Assembly (NCBI GenBank): GCA_015064025.1 | Contig: SVSZ01000010.1 | Span: 1 to 36,371, forward strand | Origin: Oscillospiraceae bacterium | GTDB lineage: Bacteria > Bacillota > Clostridia > Oscillospirales > CAG-272 | Direction: 5' to 3' | Length of the DNA stretch: 36,371 nt | Part shown: positions 9,676 through 19,206 of the stretch, in pieces | Layout: each line of letters starts with the position of its first letter | How positions within the stretch are numbered: the stretch's first letter is position 1 | Notes under the pieces: model-generated | Seen by the model: the letters and a program-made list of their open reading frames with translations, nothing else | Told to the model about the DNA's origin: nothing | Database searches by the model: none | Made by a program: the position numbers and the translations under genes

Positions 9676-10683
9676 TCAAGGAGAATACGCGTTGATTCGG
9701 TCCGCATGCCCCGATCCCGTCACACAAAGCACGCGCGTGCCCGTTTCAAGAAGAAGGCGTTTAACGTTGGCTCTGTGCTGACCGACCGCACGTGAAAGCT
9801 CCCTCTCGGGAACCTCAAGGACGATCTCCTTCCCCAAAAGAGAATGAGACGTCAAAAAAGCAACGATTTTGCGATAATATGCCTCGCTCATCACCAATTC
9901 CCCGAGAGCGGGGTGATTGGGACCTGCGTATACAAGCTCCGGGGAGATCAGCTCCTCCGAAGCACATAAGCCTATGCGAATACAAGGGATCTCCGCTTCA
10001 AGGAAGACCTCATATGCATTTGCACTGCGTTCAACGGCGTCCTCAAGGGACAGCGGCGTATAAGCACCCGTTCTTGCCATGTCACACAGTGGCGTACCGT
10101 AAAAAACGACCGTAGGATAAATACGGGCAAACGAGACCCCCATCTCACACAAGCGCCGTGCGGTACGCACCTCACTCTCGGGCGTTGCCTCGGGTAAGCC
10201 GATCATCATCTGCCCCGTCAGAGGGATCCCGCGGGATATGATGGCACGGCAAGCCTCCTCCGCGTCCTTTGCCGTATGCCCCCGCTGCGCGGCAAGAAGC
10301 ACACGATCGTCCATGCTCTGCAATCCCAGCTCGATATTGTTTACCGTATAAGCGGAAAGGATATCAAGAATCTCCTTTGAGATGTAGTCGGGACGGGTGG
10401 ACATGCGGATACCGCTCACGTCTCCCGTGTCAACGTACCTCTGTGCGACCTTCAGAAGTCGCAGCATGAGCTCCCTGTCGATTCCCGTAAAGGAGCCGCC
10501 GAAAAACGCGATTTCGGTTTCCCGATCACCGCCGTTTTCCGAAAGCACCGTTTCGATCTGCCGTACAACGTCCTCTTCGCAAAAGGATCGGCAGCCCGAA
10601 ATCGAGCGTTGATTGCAAAACACACACTGATTTGGGCATCCCAAATGCGGAATAAAGATCGGAATATTGCGGTGTCCCTTCAT
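9676..10683 (-). CDS. Elp3-like radical SAM protein
   Basis: IPIFIPHLGCPNQCVFCNQRSISG (CxxxxCxxC-type radical SAM cluster), IAFFGGSFTGIDRELM, RMSTRPDYI, NIELGLQSMDDRVL; sits between rnc and smc. Confidence 0.92.
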   Translation of the reverse strand: MKGHRNIPIFIPHLGCPNQCVFCNQRSISGCRSFCEEDVVRQIETVLSENGGDRETEIAFFGGSFTGIDRELMLRLLKVAQRYVDTGDVSGIRMSTRPDYISKEILDILSAYTVNNIELGLQSMDDRVLLAAQRGHTAKDAEEACRAIISRGIPLTGQMMIGLPEATPESEVRTARRLCEMGVSFARIYPTVVFYGTPLCDMARTGAYTPLSLEDAVERSANAYEVFLEAEIPCIRIGLCASEELISPELVYAGPNHPALGELVMSEAYYRKIVAFLTSHSLLGKEIVLEVPERELSRAVGQHRANVKRLLLETGTRVLCVTGSGHADRINAYSP

Positions 10684-10686
10684 GGA

Positions 10687-11400
10687 TCACGCCTGTCCGA
10701 AGAGCTCCAGCGCCGCTCTTGCCGCCGCCTGCTCCGCATATTTTTTGGAGTGTCCCTTCCCGTATCCGATACGGTTGGCACCGAGATACAGCTCCACCTC
10801 AAAGGTCTTGTTATGGTCGGGACCGCTCTCTCCGATCAATCTGTACTCCAATACGTTTCTCAGCTCTTTATCCTGCTGTACAAACTCCTGCAGACGGGAT
10901 TTGCTGTCGATGTGTCCGCCGCCCGATTCGGGAAGCTCGGACACAGCCTGCTTGATAAAGGGCAACAGAAACTCCGACACAGCCTGCATGCTTCCCGCAT
11001 CCAGATAGATCGCCGCCAGCACCGCTTCAAAGGCATCCGCCAGAATGGCAGGCTTTTTCGCACCTCCGCTCAAAGTCTCTCCCTTGCCAAGCAAAAGGAA
11101 ATCTCCCAGCTCCAGCTTCTCGGAGTAGGCTGCGAGCGCCTCCTCACAAACGGTTGCCGCACGGATCCGCGTCAATTCCCCCTCGGGAAGAAGCGGAAAG
11201 CGCGTGTAAAGATATTCACTTGTGATCAACGAAAGCACGGAATCTCCCAAAAACTCCAATCGCTCGTTGCAAAGCAAGTGATGGTTTCTGGCACCCGTCT
11301 CGTTGGAATAGGAGGAATGCGTCAGCGCGCATTTCAACCGATGGATATCGCGGAAGGTATATCCGATCCGCGCTTCAAGCTCCTGAAGTGACCTTGCCAT
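10687..11400 (-). CDS. rnc: Ribonuclease III
   Basis: NERLEFLGDSVLSLITSEYLY signature and C-terminal dsRBD (SRLQEFVQQDKELRNVLEYRLIGESGPDHNKTFEVELYLG...AEQAAARAALE). Confidence 0.97.
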   Translation of the reverse strand: MARSLQELEARIGYTFRDIHRLKCALTHSSYSNETGARNHHLLCNERLEFLGDSVLSLITSEYLYTRFPLLPEGELTRIRAATVCEEALAAYSEKLELGDFLLLGKGETLSGGAKKPAILADAFEAVLAAIYLDAGSMQAVSEFLLPFIKQAVSELPESGGGHIDSKSRLQEFVQQDKELRNVLEYRLIGESGPDHNKTFEVELYLGANRIGYGKGHSKKYAEQAAARAALELFGQA

Positions 11401-11438
11401 GTTCTACCTCGTTCCTGTCTTTCTTTCCTGTGCAGCTC

Positions 11439-12509
11439 TTATCCTTCCGCAGAGGTCGCGGCATCCTGCTGTTGTGCCTCTGCCGCTCTGAGCACCTCCT
11501 GCTCCGCCTTCTTCCGTTCGGAATATGCGCGAGCAGTGGTCGCAATGTCGTAGATCGCCCCCGATTCGGCGTAGGTGATCGCCTGTCTGATCGCATTCTT
11601 GAATGCCTTGGCATCGGACGAGCCGTGCGCCTTGACAACAGGCTTGGAAATGCCGAGAATGGGAGAGCCGCCATATTCCGACGCATCAAACTGCTTCTTC
11701 AATCCTCCCAGCTGCTTTTTCATGGAAAGCGCCGCAAGCTTTGTCGCCGTAGAGCTGTAAAGAACGTCCTTCAATTTTCCGAGAAGCAGCTTCCCAAGCC
11801 CCTCCACGGTCTTGAGCAGAATGTTCCCCGTAAAGCCGTCTGCCACAATGACGTCACAGCTGTTGAATGGCAAAATATTTCCTTCGATATTTCCGACGAA
11901 ATTGATATCGGCATTGTTTTTAAGCCTTTGGTAGGCACTTCTTTGAAGCTCGGTCCCCTTGCACTCCTCGGCGCCGTTGTTCAACAGCCCTACGCGAGGA
12001 CTTTCAAGACCGTACATTTTGGACATATAAGCCGAACCGATGACACCAAACTGCTCAAGATTTTCGTCGGTCACGGTAACGTTTGCACCGGTATCCAGTA
12101 GAAGGACGGGATTTCCCAAGGGAAGGATCGTCCCGATCCCCGCACGCTGTACGCCCTTAACCTTACGAACGATCAGGGTCGCTCCCGTAAACAGAGCTCC
12201 CGTATTTCCCGTGCTGACAAAGGCATCCCCCTGTCCCTCCGCAAGCATTTTCAGTCCCACTGCCATAGAGGAATCCTGTTTGCCGCGGACCACACAGAGA
12301 GGATCGTCCTCCATGGTGATGACCGTCTCCGTATGAACGATGTCCATACGGCTGATATCGAAATCGTTTTCTGCGGTGATCCGCTCAATGTCGTTACGGT
12401 TTCCGACCAGAATGAAGCTCGCATTGAACTCTCTCGCCGCCTGTATGACACCCTTAACGGTTTCCTCGGGCGCTTTGTCACCGCCCATTACGTCAACAAT
12501 GATTCTCAT
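11439..12509 (-). CDS. plsX: Phosphate acyltransferase PlsX
   Basis: MRIIVDVMGGDKAPEETVKGVIQAAREF...VSTGNTGALFTGATLIVRKVKGVQRAGIGTILP...LLDTGANV. Confidence 0.97.
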   Translation of the reverse strand: MRIIVDVMGGDKAPEETVKGVIQAAREFNASFILVGNRNDIERITAENDFDISRMDIVHTETVITMEDDPLCVVRGKQDSSMAVGLKMLAEGQGDAFVSTGNTGALFTGATLIVRKVKGVQRAGIGTILPLGNPVLLLDTGANVTVTDENLEQFGVIGSAYMSKMYGLESPRVGLLNNGAEECKGTELQRSAYQRLKNNADINFVGNIEGNILPFNSCDVIVADGFTGNILLKTVEGLGKLLLGKLKDVLYSSTATKLAALSMKKQLGGLKKQFDASEYGGSPILGISKPVVKAHGSSDAKAFKNAIRQAITYAESGAIYDIATTARAYSERKKAEQEVLRAAEAQQQDAATSAEG

Positions 12510-12546
12510 ATAATCTTCCTTATCACGTTACGGCATTCGCCGTTTG

Positions 12547-13872
12547 TCATGTCTTTTGTAAAAGTGCCTCCAGAGCCTCCAGTGAGCGCTCGGCAAGCTT
12601 CTCGTTTTTTGCCGCCTTTCCGCCGCGTACGCGGTAGCCGAGCGGAGGAACCAAACCGAAATTCGCATTCATCGGAACGAAATCCCCGATGCCGCCTCGG
12701 CTGACATACGCCGCCATGGCACCGAGCATCGTTTCCTCGGGACAGATAAAGGGAGCTTCTCCGCGCAGTCTCCGTACCGCGTTGATGCCTGCCAGAAGTC
12801 CGCTTCCCGCAGATTCCACGTATCCTTCCACGCCCGTCATCTGTCCCGCGAAGAAGACCAAAGGACGCTCCCTCATGGAATAATCTTCCGAAAGAAGCCC
12901 GGGGGAATTGAGATAGGTATTGCGATGCATCACACCGTAGCGCAAAAACTCGGCGTTTTCAAGTCCCGGGATCATACGGAAGACACGTCTTTGCTCCGGG
13001 AAGGTCAGGTGTGTCTGAAAGCCTACCAGATTGAACATGGAGCCCTCCGCATTCTCCTTGCGAAGCTGTACCACCGCATAGAATTCTCCCTCCACGCGGG
13101 GATCGATCAGTCCCACGGGCTTGAGAGGTCCGTAACGCAGCGTATCGTAGCCGCGGCGTGCCATTACCTCCACGGGCATGCATCCCTCAAAGACCTTGAC
13201 ATCCTTCTGGCTCTCGCGGTCAAACTCCTTCAGCTCTGCCTCCTCGGCGCTCACAAGCGCCTCGTAAAAGCGGTCGTACTGCTCCTTTGTCATGGGGCAA
13301 TTGATGTAATCCGCATCCCCCTTGCCGTAGCGGGATGCGAAAAACGCGATGTCCATATTGATCGTGGAAGCATCCACGATCGGTGCCGCAGCATCGAAAA
13401 AGTGTAGCTTTCCGCAACCGAGCTCACCCGAAATATAATCCGCCATGGGCTCCGAGGTCAAGGGACCCGTTGCAATCACCGTAACGGTATCCTCCTCCAC
13501 GCGCTCCGCCTCCTTTGAGACGATCTCAACGTTCGGATGCGAGCGAAGCTTTTGCGTGATATAATCGGAAAACAGGCTGCGATCCACCGCAAGCGCCGAG
13601 CCTGCGGGGACACGTGTGCAGTCTGCCGCTTCCATGATCAATGATCCCATACGGCGCATCTCCTCTTTGAGAAGCCCTACCGCATTGGAAACGCTGTCGG
13701 AGCGCAGGGAGTTTGAGCAGACCAGCTCCGCAAACCCCTCCGTATGGTGCGCGGGGGTATATTTTTGCGGCTTCATTTCAAAAAGGCGCACGCGGATCCC
13801 CCGCTCTGCTGCCTGCCATGCCGCCTCGCAGCCCGCAAGCCCCGCACCGTAGATGTTGATATAATCCTTCAC
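12547..13872 (-). CDS. trmFO: Methylenetetrahydrofolate--tRNA-(uracil-5-)-methyltransferase TrmFO
   Basis: (V)KDYINIYGAGLAGCEAAWQAAERGIRVRLFEMKPQKYTPAHHTEGFAELVCSNSLRSDS...; GTG start at 13872 inferred, just after the topA stop; upstream part of the ORF overlaps topA and is non-homologous. Confidence 0.94.
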   Translation of the reverse strand: MKDYINIYGAGLAGCEAAWQAAERGIRVRLFEMKPQKYTPAHHTEGFAELVCSNSLRSDSVSNAVGLLKEEMRRMGSLIMEAADCTRVPAGSALAVDRSLFSDYITQKLRSHPNVEIVSKEAERVEEDTVTVIATGPLTSEPMADYISGELGCGKLHFFDAAAPIVDASTINMDIAFFASRYGKGDADYINCPMTKEQYDRFYEALVSAEEAELKEFDRESQKDVKVFEGCMPVEVMARRGYDTLRYGPLKPVGLIDPRVEGEFYAVVQLRKENAEGSMFNLVGFQTHLTFPEQRRVFRMIPGLENAEFLRYGVMHRNTYLNSPGLLSEDYSMRERPLVFFAGQMTGVEGYVESAGSGLLAGINAVRRLRGEAPFICPEETMLGAMAAYVSRGGIGDFVPMNANFGLVPPLGYRVRGGKAAKNEKLAERSLEALEALLQKT

Positions 13873-13876
13873 GTTG

Positions 13877-16186
13877 TTATCCTTCTGTCCGTGTATCGTT
13901 GTTGTCCGTGATCTCACGGGAATAGGAGCAGTCTGCCTCATGACACACAAGCATGCTCTTTCCTTTCTTGCGGAACAGCATTTTTCCGCAATCGGGACAA
14001 AGCTCATTCGTGGGAAGATCCCAGGAAGAAAAATCACACTCGGGGTATCTCTCACAGCTGTAGAACACCGTGCGATTCTTTCCGTATTTTGTGATGAGCT
14101 TTGCTTGGCACTTGGGGCAATTCACGCCCAACTCACGAACTCTCGCCTTTGTGAATTTACATTCGGGATAGCGGCTGCAAGCATAGAAGGCACCAAACTT
14201 TCCGGTGCGCAGAACCATATCGGAGCCGCATTTTTCGCACTTGAAATCCGCAACGGAGGGAAGCTTTTGCGCGCTTTCCTCCTGCTCCTGCGGTTCCTCG
14301 TTCTCCTGCTTGGGGGCAACCAGAGGCTTGGTATTTTTGCAGTTGGGGTAGTTGGGGCAAGCCGCAAACTTACCGAAACGACCGTTTCGAACGATCATAC
14401 GGCTTCCGCACTTATCGCAAATGATATCCGTCTCCTCCGGCGGCACCTCGATGCTGGTCGCTCCGATGGTCTTTTCCGCAACCTCAAGCTGCTTAGAGAA
14501 CACAGTCCAGAAGTCACGCAATACGTCCAGCATATCGGCATTTCCGTTTTCAACCTCGTCAAGCTGGCGCTCCATATCCGCCGTAAAGCCGTAGTCCACA
14601 ACACTGGAGAAATGCTCCTCCATAAGCTTATTCGTCACCTCGCCCAAAGGAGTGGGCACAAACGCCTTGCCCTCGCGCTTGACGTAGTTGCGCGCTAAGA
14701 TCGTTCCGATGATGGTGGCATAGGTGCTGGGGCGTCCGATATCAAGATCCTTGAGCATCTTGATGAGAGATGCATCGTTATATCGCACGGGCGGCTCCGT
14801 AAAGTGCTGTGTCAGCTCTGCGTCGTCGGCATCCAACAGCTCACCTTCGTGAAGCTCGGGCAAGCGAATGTCCTTGACCTCGCGAGGCTCGCCGTCGCTC
14901 TCGGTCGCCTCCTCACTCTCCTCATAGACCGCCATGTAGCCGGGGAAGCTGACGGAATAACCGCTGGTACGGAAAATATACCCCGCGCACTCAAAATCGA
15001 TGCTGATCGTATCGAGAAGCGCCGACTCCATCTGGCTTGCTATAAAGCACTCCCAGATAAGCTTGTAAAGCTTATACTGATCGGTTGTGAGCTGACGGCG
15101 GATCTGCAAGGGCTCAAGATCCACTCTTGCGGGGCGGATCGCCTCGTGCGCATCCTGAGCACCCGCCTTGGATTTATAGATACGGAGCTGCTCGGGACAG
15201 TACTTCTGTCCGTACTTCTGCACAATAAAATCTCTCGCGGCATTCTGTGCATCCGATGACACACGCACCGAGTCGGTACGCATGTAGGTAATCAGACCCT
15301 GTGTACCTCCGAATTCCGAGCCGAGGTTGACCCCCTCGTAAAGCTCCTGGGCTACCTTCATGGTTCTTTGCGACTGGAATCCCAGCTTGCGGAACGCTTC
15401 CTGTTGAAGGCTGGAGGTCGTAAAGGGCGCGGCGGGCGTCTTATGCTTTGCCGCACGGCGGACGGATGCCACGTTGTATTTCTTACCGTTTACGGCATCG
15501 GCAACCGCAGTCGCCTCCGCCTCGCTTCCAAGATGGATCTTTCCTGCGCTGTCTCCGAAGAAATGCACGCGAAAGCTCTTTTTGTCCTCGGAGGTCAACA
15601 GCGTTTCGATCGTCCAGTACTCGGAGGGAACAAACGCTCTGATCTCCTGCTCTCGCTCAACGATGATACGCGTCGCGACAGACTGCACACGCCCTGCGCT
15701 GAGCCCGCTCTTGACGTTTTTCCAAAGCAGGGGGCTGAGCTTGTAGCCCAGGATACGGTCGTATATACGGCGCGTCTGCTGCGAATTGACAAGATTCATA
15801 TCGATCTGTCGCGGCGCCTTGATCGCCGCCTTGACAGCGGTTTTTGTCACCTCGTTAAAGCAAATACGCTGTGTCTTTTCCACAGGGATCCCGAGAGCCG
15901 CAGAGAGATGCCATGCAATGGCTTCCCCTTCGCGGTCAGGGTCGGTTGCAAGGAATACCTTGCTTGCCGCCTTTGCCTCGCGGCGAAGCTCCTTGATCAG
16001 ATCTCCCTTCCCTCGGATATTGATATAGTGTGCCTCAAAATCATGCTCGATATCTACACCGAGAGAGCTCTTGGGAAGATCGCGTACATGACCGATGGAG
16101 GCAACCACCTTATAATTGGTTCCAAGATACCCCTTGACGGTCAAAGCCTTCGAGGGGGACTCCAAAATAACCAGATTGTGCGCCAT
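13877..16186 (-). CDS. topA: DNA topoisomerase I with C-terminal zinc fingers
   Basis: LVILESPSKALTVKGYLGTNYKVVASIGHVRDLP...DPDREGEAIAWHLS...ITYMRTDSVRVS; several CxxC...C(x4-5)C zinc ribbons at the C-terminus. Confidence 0.98.
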   Translation of the reverse strand: MAHNLVILESPSKALTVKGYLGTNYKVVASIGHVRDLPKSSLGVDIEHDFEAHYINIRGKGDLIKELRREAKAASKVFLATDPDREGEAIAWHLSAALGIPVEKTQRICFNEVTKTAVKAAIKAPRQIDMNLVNSQQTRRIYDRILGYKLSPLLWKNVKSGLSAGRVQSVATRIIVEREQEIRAFVPSEYWTIETLLTSEDKKSFRVHFFGDSAGKIHLGSEAEATAVADAVNGKKYNVASVRRAAKHKTPAAPFTTSSLQQEAFRKLGFQSQRTMKVAQELYEGVNLGSEFGGTQGLITYMRTDSVRVSSDAQNAARDFIVQKYGQKYCPEQLRIYKSKAGAQDAHEAIRPARVDLEPLQIRRQLTTDQYKLYKLIWECFIASQMESALLDTISIDFECAGYIFRTSGYSVSFPGYMAVYEESEEATESDGEPREVKDIRLPELHEGELLDADDAELTQHFTEPPVRYNDASLIKMLKDLDIGRPSTYATIIGTILARNYVKREGKAFVPTPLGEVTNKLMEEHFSSVVDYGFTADMERQLDEVENGNADMLDVLRDFWTVFSKQLEVAEKTIGATSIEVPPEETDIICDKCGSRMIVRNGRFGKFAACPNYPNCKNTKPLVAPKQENEEPQEQEESAQKLPSVADFKCEKCGSDMVLRTGKFGAFYACSRYPECKFTKARVRELGVNCPKCQAKLITKYGKNRTVFYSCERYPECDFSSWDLPTNELCPDCGKMLFRKKGKSMLVCHEADCSYSREITDNNDTRTEG

Positions 16187-16236
16187 TTGAAAATAACCCT
16201 TTCCTTTCGTCTTGGTTCTGTATATAAACTCGGGTA

Positions 16237-17526
16237 TCAGCTTCGTTCGTAAAGTGAGCCGAGCGTTTTTCTGATCCTGCCCGCAATCTCAAGACAGGTC
16301 AATGCCACCGAAACCTCGTTTGCCGCGAAGGGCAGCTCGTAAAAAAGCTCCGAGTGGACGGTATCCGCCGTCGAAAAACAGCGCATGATCGCCGCCTCTA
16401 CGGGTGACATGGCGGAAAACTCATCCTCCGTCAGTGGCGGCTTGGACGGCTGTGCTTCCTTGTGTAAAGACCCCTTTGGGGGCTTTGCGGCAGCCTGTAC
16501 AGGTGCCGCCTGATGCCCGACTCCAACGTCTGCGGAGTCGGTGAACTCCCACGCTCCCGGATCGATCACTCCAAGATGCGCAAGATACGATAGGTCCGTG
16601 ACGACCTCCTCCTTGCGAGAAACAAAATCGGTGCGGACGGTCTTTGGATATATGTGTGCATGATCCGCAAGCACTCCCATGGCTCCGGTGAGCGGTCTCG
16701 CGCCGCCCTCCAAAAGAATTCGTGTACCGACAGATCCCTCCTGCATATCGGGAGAGGAGAGAGCATAGACGCGGCGTCCCTGCTCCATTGCCCGTTTTGC
16801 GGTGATCAGCGCACCGCTTCTCTCGCTCGCCTCGATCACCAGTGTCGCCTGCGAGATCCCGCTGATCAAACGGTTACGTACGGGAAAATGATAACGGAGA
16901 GGGCGAGTTCCCGGAGGATATTCGGACATCACCGCACCGTGGAGACAGATCTCCTCATACAGCGCTTTGTGCCGTTTTGGATAAACAACGTCCACTCCGC
17001 TTCCGAGAAAGACAACCGTTTCGCCGCCTGCGGCAATTGCCGCCGCAGAGCAAACACCGTCGATCCCCTCCGCCATGCCGCTGACAACGACCGCGTTGGA
17101 TTTCGCCATTCCGTAGGCTATTTTATACGCGGAATGCATACCGTATTCACTCATTGCGCGCATGCCGACCGTAGCGACGCACATTTTTCGGTTCATATCG
17201 GGCAAGTGACCTTTGTAATACAAAAGAACGGGAGCATCGCCGATACCGCGAAGCATATCGGGATACGCATCGTCAAGATACGTCAAAAGAGAGATTCCTT
17301 TCCTCTCGCAGATATCGAGAATGCGGCTTGCCTCGTCGAGATCCTTTTTCGACAGCGCCGCGATCGCAGACCGCGACACACCGTGCAGACGTGTGCTGTC
17401 AAGAGCTTTTTCGCAAAAGATGTTGTAAGGCGTCCCGTAGTCGTTGATCAAAGAATCAAACCCATGTCTGCCGACCCCCATGGCAAGGGATGCCCAGATC
17501 CAATAAAGAAGATCGCGTCTCTTCAC
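16237..17526 (-). CDS. dprA: DNA processing protein DprA
   Basis: CVATVGMRAMSEYGMHSAYKIAYGMAKSNAVVVSGMAEGIDGVCSAAAIAAGGETVVFLGSGVDVVYPKRH, SEYPPGTRPLRYHFPVRNRLISGIS. Confidence 0.95.
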   Translation of the reverse strand: MKRRDLLYWIWASLAMGVGRHGFDSLINDYGTPYNIFCEKALDSTRLHGVSRSAIAALSKKDLDEASRILDICERKGISLLTYLDDAYPDMLRGIGDAPVLLYYKGHLPDMNRKMCVATVGMRAMSEYGMHSAYKIAYGMAKSNAVVVSGMAEGIDGVCSAAAIAAGGETVVFLGSGVDVVYPKRHKALYEEICLHGAVMSEYPPGTRPLRYHFPVRNRLISGISQATLVIEASERSGALITAKRAMEQGRRVYALSSPDMQEGSVGTRILLEGGARPLTGAMGVLADHAHIYPKTVRTDFVSRKEEVVTDLSYLAHLGVIDPGAWEFTDSADVGVGHQAAPVQAAAKPPKGSLHKEAQPSKPPLTEDEFSAMSPVEAAIMRCFSTADTVHSELFYELPFAANEVSVALTCLEIAGRIRKTLGSLYERS

Positions 17527-17551
17527 CTGTCTCCCCCTTTTCCCCGTCTCT

Positions 17552-18412
17552 CTATTTTGAAAACTCCCACATCAAAATGGATGCTGCAACCGCCGCATTG
17601 AAGGATTCGGCTCTCTCGCTCATCGGTATCACGACGGCGTGAGTGCACGCAGCCTTGACGCGTTCGGAAAGCCCATGACCCTCGTTGCCGATCACAACGC
17701 AGTCCCCCGTCTGTCTTTCAAACGCGCCGAGAACCGACGCCGAAGAATCCAGCGCCGCCGCAAAAACGCGTCTGCCGCTTTCCGCAAGCCCGCGGATCAC
17801 CTCGGCAAGATCGGAAACGCGGTCGATCCGCTGATTGAACAGAGTGCCCATGGAGGCACGCACCGCACGGGGATGATAAATATCCGCGCAATCCTCGCTT
17901 AAGATCATACGGTCGACCCCGAGTGCCGCCGCACTGCGGATCACGGCACCGATATTGGAGGGATCACGCACGGATTCGAGCAGAACGATCCGTTCATCCT
18001 TCATCTCCAAAAAATCCGCACTATAATATATTGTAACAATTTTTTGCAATTTGTCAATATATTTTGCAACAGTTATTACGCCTTCGGGCGATTTTTCTTC
18101 GGAAATCCGCTCAAAAACATCGTCCGAGACAACCAAAATGCGTTCTGCACGCTCAAAAGCGGAATCACCGAAGCGATCCTCCAATCTTTTTACAATGCAC
18201 TCAGAAGAACTCTCCCGAAGAAAAATGCATTTGATCCTTGTCCCGTTACCGATCGCCTCCTCCAGTAATTTGATCCCGTCAAAACGGAAAAGACGCGATG
18301 CCTCCCGTGCCCGACGGTCGGAAAGCTTACAAAGCTCAACGATATTTTTATTCTGCCTGGAGCGGATGACTTCCCCCTCAAAACGCATTTTTTCACCTCC
18401 GTACATCCTCAA
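17552..18412 (-). CDS. TrmH/SpoU-family RNA 2'-O-methyltransferase
   Basis: IVLLESVRDPSNIGAVIRSAAALGVDRMILSEDCADIYHPRAVRASMGTLF...VVIGNEGHGLSERVKAACTHAVVIPMSERAESFNAAVAASILMWE. Confidence 0.94.
   Translation of the reverse strand: MRMYGGEKMRFEGEVIRSRQNKNIVELCKLSDRRAREASRLFRFDGIKLLEEAIGNGTRIKCIFLRESSSECIVKRLEDRFGDSAFERAERILVVSDDVFERISEEKSPEGVITVAKYIDKLQKIVTIYYSADFLEMKDERIVLLESVRDPSNIGAVIRSAAALGVDRMILSEDCADIYHPRAVRASMGTLFNQRIDRVSDLAEVIRGLAESGRRVFAAALDSSASVLGAFERQTGDCVVIGNEGHGLSERVKAACTHAVVIPMSERAESFNAAVAASILMWEFSK
18030..18057 (-). promoter_or_regulatory. Candidate intragenic promoter inside the methyltransferase CDS
   Basis: Minus strand: TTGACA (18057-18052), 16 nt, TACAAT (18035-18030) with an extended -10 TGT; AT-rich patch. 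Confidence 0.5.
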
Positions 18413-18453
18413 AAAAAGCCCCGTTCGGGCATTCAGGATATTTTTTATTTACG

Positions 18454-18500
18454 AAAAAAGGGGGTGAGTCAAATGCGAAAAGCATTTGGTACTCACCCCC
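18454..18500 (-). terminator. Intrinsic terminator of infC-rpmI-rplT
   Basis: Minus strand: GGGGGTGAGTACCAAATGC-TTTTC-GCATTTGACTCACCCCC followed by TTTTTT. Confidence 0.85.
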
Positions 18501-18556
18501 GTCGGCTTTTTCAGAGGGCTTCGCCGTTTGCCTCGGCCCCCTTTCAATTGTTAAAA

Positions 18557-18910
18557 TCAGAGTGCCGCCTTTGCCTGTGCGCAAAGAGCCGCGAAAGCTT
18601 CCTTATCGGAGATCGCGATCTCGGAGAGCATCTTACGGTTGAGGTCGATGCCCGCCTTCTTCAGACCGTGCATAAAGGTGGAGTAGTTCATACCGTTCAC
18701 CTTTGCCTGAGCGGAAATTCTGGTGATCCAGAGAGAACGGAAGTCTCTCTTCTTCATCTTTCTGCCTGCGAATGCATAGTTGCCGCTCTTCAGTACGGCC
18801 TGCTTCGCCATCTTGAAGTGCTTGGACTTTGCGCCCCAGTAACCCTTCGCTGCCTTCAGTGTAGCCTTTCTTCTCTTGCGCGTCATCAATGCGCCCTTAA
18901 CTCTTGCCAT
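18557..18910 (-). CDS. rplT: 50S ribosomal protein L20
   Basis: [77 protein letters not shown]. Confidence 0.98.
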   Translation of the reverse strand: MARVKGALMTRKRRKATLKAAKGYWGAKSKHFKMAKQAVLKSGNYAFAGRKMKKRDFRSLWITRISAQAKVNGMNYSTFMHGLKKAGIDLNRKMLSEIAISDKEAFAALCAQAKAAL

Positions 18911-18932
18911 TTTTCAATTCCTCCGTTTCTTC

Positions 18933-19127
18933 TTACTTCAGGACCAAAGTCTTCAGGTTGGTTGCAATCTTGCCGTTTACCATTGCGCTGGAACGCAGAT
19001 GGCGAAGGCGCTTTGCGCTCTTGTTGCCCGTGTTGTGGCGGTGAGAGCTGTGGAACATCTTGACCTTGCCGTTTGCAGTAACGGAAAATCTTTTAGCGGA
19101 AGCCTTATGTGTTTTGATCTTTCCCAT
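18933..19127 (-). CDS. rpmI: 50S ribosomal protein L35
   Basis: MGKIKTHKASAKRFSVTANGKVKMFHSSHRHNTGNKSAKRLRHLR. Confidence 0.98.
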   Translation of the reverse strand: MGKIKTHKASAKRFSVTANGKVKMFHSSHRHNTGNKSAKRLRHLRSSAMVNGKIATNLKTLVLK

Positions 19128-19206
19128 TTTTATAACTCCTTTTTCTATTCCCGATCGGTGTCGGTTTTGTTGTCGTACAGTTTCATCCGCATGCGTGCGG
19201 CGTGAA

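Noticed and set aside
13873-14055. N-terminal extension of trmFO
   Set aside because: Overlaps topA 3' end and lacks TrmFO similarity; GTG 13872 begins the FAD-binding motif.
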